NCBI GenBank assembly: GCA_027596035.1
Contig: JADGJA010000096.1
Location: 1 to 43,353, forward strand
Direction of reading: 5' to 3'
DNA: 43,353 bases
Origin: Thoreauomyces humboldtii
Taxonomy: Eukaryota; Chytridiomycota; Chytridiomycetes; Spizellomycetales; Powellomycetaceae
Part shown: piece by piece, positions 40,045 to 43,353 of the stretch
Layout of the letters: each line of letters begins with the position of its first letter
Position numbering within the stretch: the stretch's first letter is position 1
Made by a program: the position numbers and the translations under genes
The notes under the pieces: generated by a model
What the model saw: the letters and a program-made list of their open reading frames with translations, nothing else
What the model was told of the DNA's origin: nothing
The model's database searches: none

Positions 40045-42720
40045 CTAACTGCGGCTCGGCGCCTTTCCAGCTCTCGCACTGACTGAAGCGCGATCGGCAA
40101 GCACGCCGACCTTGCTAGTCCGCCGTCGATTCGTCCCCATCCGCCCTAGCTCGGATAAGGGAGGGTCCCACCGTTGGGCAGTCGCGTCCCATCGCTCGTC
40201 CGTCAGATCCACAACGAGGGGCCGTGACGGGCCAGGCAAGGAAAGCCTGGGTCTGGAGCGCGGAGGATCAGGGGAGACCTCGACCTTGTTTCGCTTGCGT
40301 TTGCGAGCGAGTTCTTCGAGGGTCGCGCCTTGCGTCTTCCGCCGTTTGGGCGCCACGGGCGTGATTGACGGGCCGACGGCAGGTGAGAGGGACGGGGATC
40401 GGGATGGCGGGGAGTCGAGGACGATGGTTGTCGAGGACGAGGGCGGTGGGTTCGATGGTCGTTTCGTCGGTCCAAGCGTTCTACGATTGTATGAATTCGG
40501 TCGAGGCGATGTGGGGGCGGACCTTTCATCCTTGATCAAAAAAGGTTCCCGCGGAGTGATTGGAGGCCGATGCAAGGTTGGAGCGGACTCAACCTTCAGG
40601 GTGCTGGCACTCCGACTATCCTCTCGAAGACGCTCACCTTCGAGGAGAGATAGCTTTTCTTTCCGCAGATTGGCGATAGCGAGTTCATGAACCTTATCGC
40701 GTTCGACCAACTCGGCAAAGCTGTGCGCACGGTCCTGTCGGGCCACGACGAGTTCCGCTTCGAGAGTCTCAGCCGTTATCTCATGTTAGCCAGCATGCCC
40801 TCCGAATTCCGCGCTTCCACCTCCAGCGCTTCTATCGTATGCTCCAGATCCCGGTTTCGAACCTGGGCGTCGAGAATCTCTTGATTACGACGAGTGAGCT
40901 CGTCATAGTCCTCGCTACGGATTTCAGCCTTGAACTTCGACTCCACCCGGAGATCGTACTGCTGCTGCTCGAGCCCTTCCATCGTCTTCTCCAGCCGGGA
41001 GATCCGGTTGGCGCTGACCTGAAGTCCCTGGCACGCCTTCTCTAGGAAGCCGCTCACTTGCATAGACTGAGTCTCGAGGGTCTGCACCGTCTTTTGTAGC
41101 TCCCGTGTCCGCTTCGTAGACATGCGAAGTTCCTTCTTAGTGGTCGCGAGCGTCTTCTGCAACTCCTCCCGCCGATCCCCAGATTTGGAAAGTTCGAGCG
41201 CGCAGTCCGTCAGAGCGTCCTTCAGTCGACGTACGTCGTCATCGTGCGTCTGGACCGTCTTTTCCAGCTCTTGCCTCCTGGTCACGGAGAAGTGAAGTTC
41301 CCGACTGCGGACCGCCAGAGAGCTGCGCAGTTCACGTGCTTGGTCCGTGCGAGTCTGGACGTCCTTCTCGAGCGCTTGCACCCGCGTCGCAGCGACATTG
41401 TGGGCGGCGATGGCCTCCGGTCTTGGCTCCCACGACCGCCGAGATTTCTTGTCGGAGAGCCTGCTCCGTCTTGTCACGTACTTGACGGGCCTGTTTGTGA
41501 ACCTTCGCGGCGTTTTGACCTTTGGCGGCCAGGTCCGCGATGTTCGCCCCGAGAATCACTTGCTGCTTCTGGAACTCGTCGATCATCTCCTGCAGATTCT
41601 GCTGACGAGTGGACCCACCCTGATTTCCCTCAGTGTCCAGGCGTGCCAGCTCGTCCAGAGCGATCTTGAGCTCACGTTTGACGAAATCGAGTTTGCGTGA
41701 GGCCTCCGTGGCGTTCGAGTCATCAACACCCTTTTCCGTGTCCCTTCGCACGAGTTCGTCGGTAGCGATCTTGAGTTCACGTCGGACAGCATCGACCTCT
41801 TTCCGAGAAGCGTCCGCGGTCTCGGCGTGCTCCTCGAGGGCCCGCTGATGTTTCAATTCAAGCTCCGCGAACGCCCGCTTCTCCTTGAGCATCAAGAGCT
41901 GGTACGCCTGGTCGAGTTCCGAGATGGCCTTCTTGGCGGCCACTCCCGCCCGCTCCCACTTGTCACGTTCGAGCGCTCGCTCGGACTGATCCTTCCGCAG
42001 GGCATCCTGGGGCAGGTCCAGTTCCCTTCGCAGAGCGCTCTCCCTCGCCCGGTGCTCCGTCTCTGCGTCCTCGGACTGAGCGTGTCGTTCCTCCAGCTCC
42101 GTGCGGAGGGCGTCCTCGTTGTCCAACGCGCGGGAAAGTTTCTCCTGCAGAGACTGAGCGGCTGCCTTCTTCGCCTTCAGCTGCTCCTGCACCTCCCTGT
42201 GCTCGGCGGTCAGACTCTGCAGCGACTTGGTGAGAGTCTGGTTCTTGAGCGTCCCGTTGTACAGCTCTCGAGCGACCCCATCGCGTGACCTGACGAGCGT
42301 CTCGACCTTGTCGTGCGCGGCCTTCAGATCCGTGCGCAACTGCTCTGCCGCGCGCTCGACGGGTCTCGGTGCGGTCGTCGGGATCGCGACGATCGGTTGT
42401 GACGAAGCCGTCCGAATGCGGAATTGCTGAAACTGCTGGGCGAGCGCAGTGTTCTCCCTCGTCAGTCGCGACACTTCATGGTACAGCTGCCCGTTCCTGG
42501 TGGACTCCAGAGCCGCTGCCTGAACATGCGATCCCTCCGTCTGCGTGTGTCTGTCGTTGGGGGGTTGGTGCCTCTGATCCGCGATCGTGGCCCGCAAGGC
42601 CAGGTGCTCTTCGAGCAGAGAGTTATATCGACCTTCGGATCCGGTGAGACGCTTCTGGAGCTCGAAAAGCTGGGATTGGAGACTCGCGGGATCGGAAGCT
42701 TCTGGAGGTACGGACGGTAG
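40045..42720 (-). CDS. Long coiled-coil protein with C-terminal basic region and SUMO-interaction-like motif
   Basis: Exons 42720-41482, 41414-40821 and 40767-40045 give at least 851 aa; the 67-nt (GTACGT...GGAG) and 53-nt introns both restore frame. The 5' end is unresolved: no ATG occurs at the start of the 42720 exon, and a candidate first exon begins at 43071 (MASSPAGWSFGQGHNQSDGS) but does not join cleanly. Residues from ASLQSQLFELQKRL to about 620 are nearly continuous heptad coiled coil rich in Glu, Lys, Arg, Gln and Leu (LTKSLQSLTAEHREVQEQLK, ELQKTLATTKKELR). The last 240 residues are disordered, with a nuclear-localisation-like PKRRK and RKRKRNK and the hydrophobic-acidic motif PLVVDLTDE. 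The role is unknown: possibly a nuclear or cytoskeletal scaffold. Confidence 0.72.
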
Positions 42721-42930
42721 CTACGCACGTGCCGGAAGAGGTGAGAGCAGTCAGCGACCCGATGTGCGGACAGCTCAAGATTGCGACAAACGGTACCCTA
42801 CATCGCTTTCCCGAGGAGAAGCAAGGGAACTGGAGTGCCGACGCTCAGTGCTAGCAATGTTGCAAGGTCGGGCGCCTTGCGAATCGACGGACGAAGGCTA
42901 GGGAGATTGCGTGCAAGTGCAAGTGAGTTT

Positions 42931-43071
42931 CTAGAGATTCTCTTGGTTTGGGGGTTTTTCCAAAAGCGACCGAACATTGTCGGTCATCATGAGTGGCGGA
43001 GCAGCCGAGGTCGAGCCGTCAGACTGGTTGTGCCCTTGACCAAAGGACCAGCCAGCGGGGGAGGAGGCCAT
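42931..43071 (-). CDS. Candidate first exon of the coiled-coil gene
   Basis: Frame from ATG 43071 reads MASSPAGWSFGQGHNQSDGS and then MMTDNVRSLLEKPPNQENL before a stop at 42931. A one-base shift at the A5C5A3 tract (near 42955-42970) would continue into a plausible helix (RNSLALARNLPSLRPSIRKA). No canonical donor connects it to the acceptor at 42721-42722. It is either a mis-sequenced exon, a separate short frame, or a sign that the gene is damaged. Confidence 0.3.
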   Translation of the reverse strand: MASSPAGWSFGQGHNQSDGSTSAAPPLMMTDNVRSLLEKPPNQENL

Positions 43072-43223
43072 CTGACTCGCTTGGAGGCAGGGAGCCACGT
43101 CCACGTCGAACAAGGAGAGGAGGAGGAAGGGCGGATGAGGTACGTGTTCCTTGGTACGGCGAAGCCTATCGGTATCGGTGCAACGCAGAGACCGAGATCT
43201 AGTATATATTGATGTTTCAAGCT

Positions 43224-43241
43224 ACACACACACACACACAC
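43224..43241. repeat. CA dinucleotide microsatellite
   Basis: An uninterrupted (AC)n run of about 18 bp, followed by CGCACAGG, in non-coding DNA right of the coiled-coil gene. Confidence 0.85.
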
Positions 43242-43353
43242 GCACAGGTATCTCTCTTCCTGAATTACGCCAAGACAGTTGCGTTTGCATGGCGCGGGGT
43301 GATGAACGCAGCCCATTCCATTCCACCTTGAGCGTGTGCTTGTTGTTTAAGGG

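Noticed and set aside
41332..41482. Frameshift in the coiled-coil gene
   Set aside because: A GTACGT donor and in-phase acceptor define a 67-nt intron of typical size, so no lesion is needed there.

Overview
The window is fungal nuclear DNA, most likely from a basidiomycete. The genes have many short spliceosomal introns, mostly 41-100 nt with GTRNGY donors and CTNAC-like branch points. Compact genes lie on both strands, and there are ordinary nuclear-encoded mitochondrial proteins (cytochrome c1, the complex II cytochrome b subunit, a citrate-lyase-beta-like protein). No rRNA, tRNA, CRISPR array or prokaryotic operon structure was seen. All exon joins were deduced by eye from splice sites, reading phase and family conservation.

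Layout. 1-6.2 kb (all minus strand): the N-terminal part of a disordered protein running off the left edge, RNase H2 subunit C, a 13-exon CLYBL/citrate-lyase-beta-like gene, and cytochrome c1. 6.2-8.7 kb: a scrambled patch of direct and inverted duplications made of gene fragments, ending in a small unrecognised gene. 9.3-13.8 kb: two divergent GPI-anchor-type surface protein genes, one with a Reeler (Reelin) domain, separated by 2.3 kb. 14.2-18.7 kb: a FAD monooxygenase and a divergent unrecognised 411-aa gene ending in a long foldback repeat, then a decayed copy of the Reeler gene's 3' end. 18.8-26.9 kb (minus): SDH3, a single-pass membrane protein with a C-terminal SH3 domain, an STM1/HABP4-type ribosome/mRNA-binding protein, and a polytopic membrane protein. 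28.6-34.2 kb (plus): a UPF0658 Golgi membrane protein, a disordered acidic protein, an ABC-transporter relic and a seven-helix membrane protein. 34.75-39.7 kb (plus): the main item of interest. 40-43 kb (minus): a large coiled-coil protein.

The outstanding gene (34751-39718, nine exons, 1457 aa) encodes one polypeptide with, in order, a signal peptide, an animal-type haem-peroxidase domain that looks most like the peroxidase-homology domain of dual oxidases, a DOMON domain, a cytochrome b561 membrane core, a cytochrome b5 domain and a cytochrome-b5-reductase/FNR module. The order implies a transmembrane electron conduit from cytosolic NAD(P)H to an extracytoplasmic peroxidase-like domain. This is the outline of a DUOX, but with a DOMON-b561-b5-reductase engine in place of the NADPH oxidase. 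The distal catalytic residues appear replaced while the proximal haem histidine is kept.

The other genes are mostly independent housekeeping units. Respiratory or redox proteins are frequent (CYT1, SDH3, FAD monooxygenase, the fusion), but nothing in the sequence shows co-regulation.
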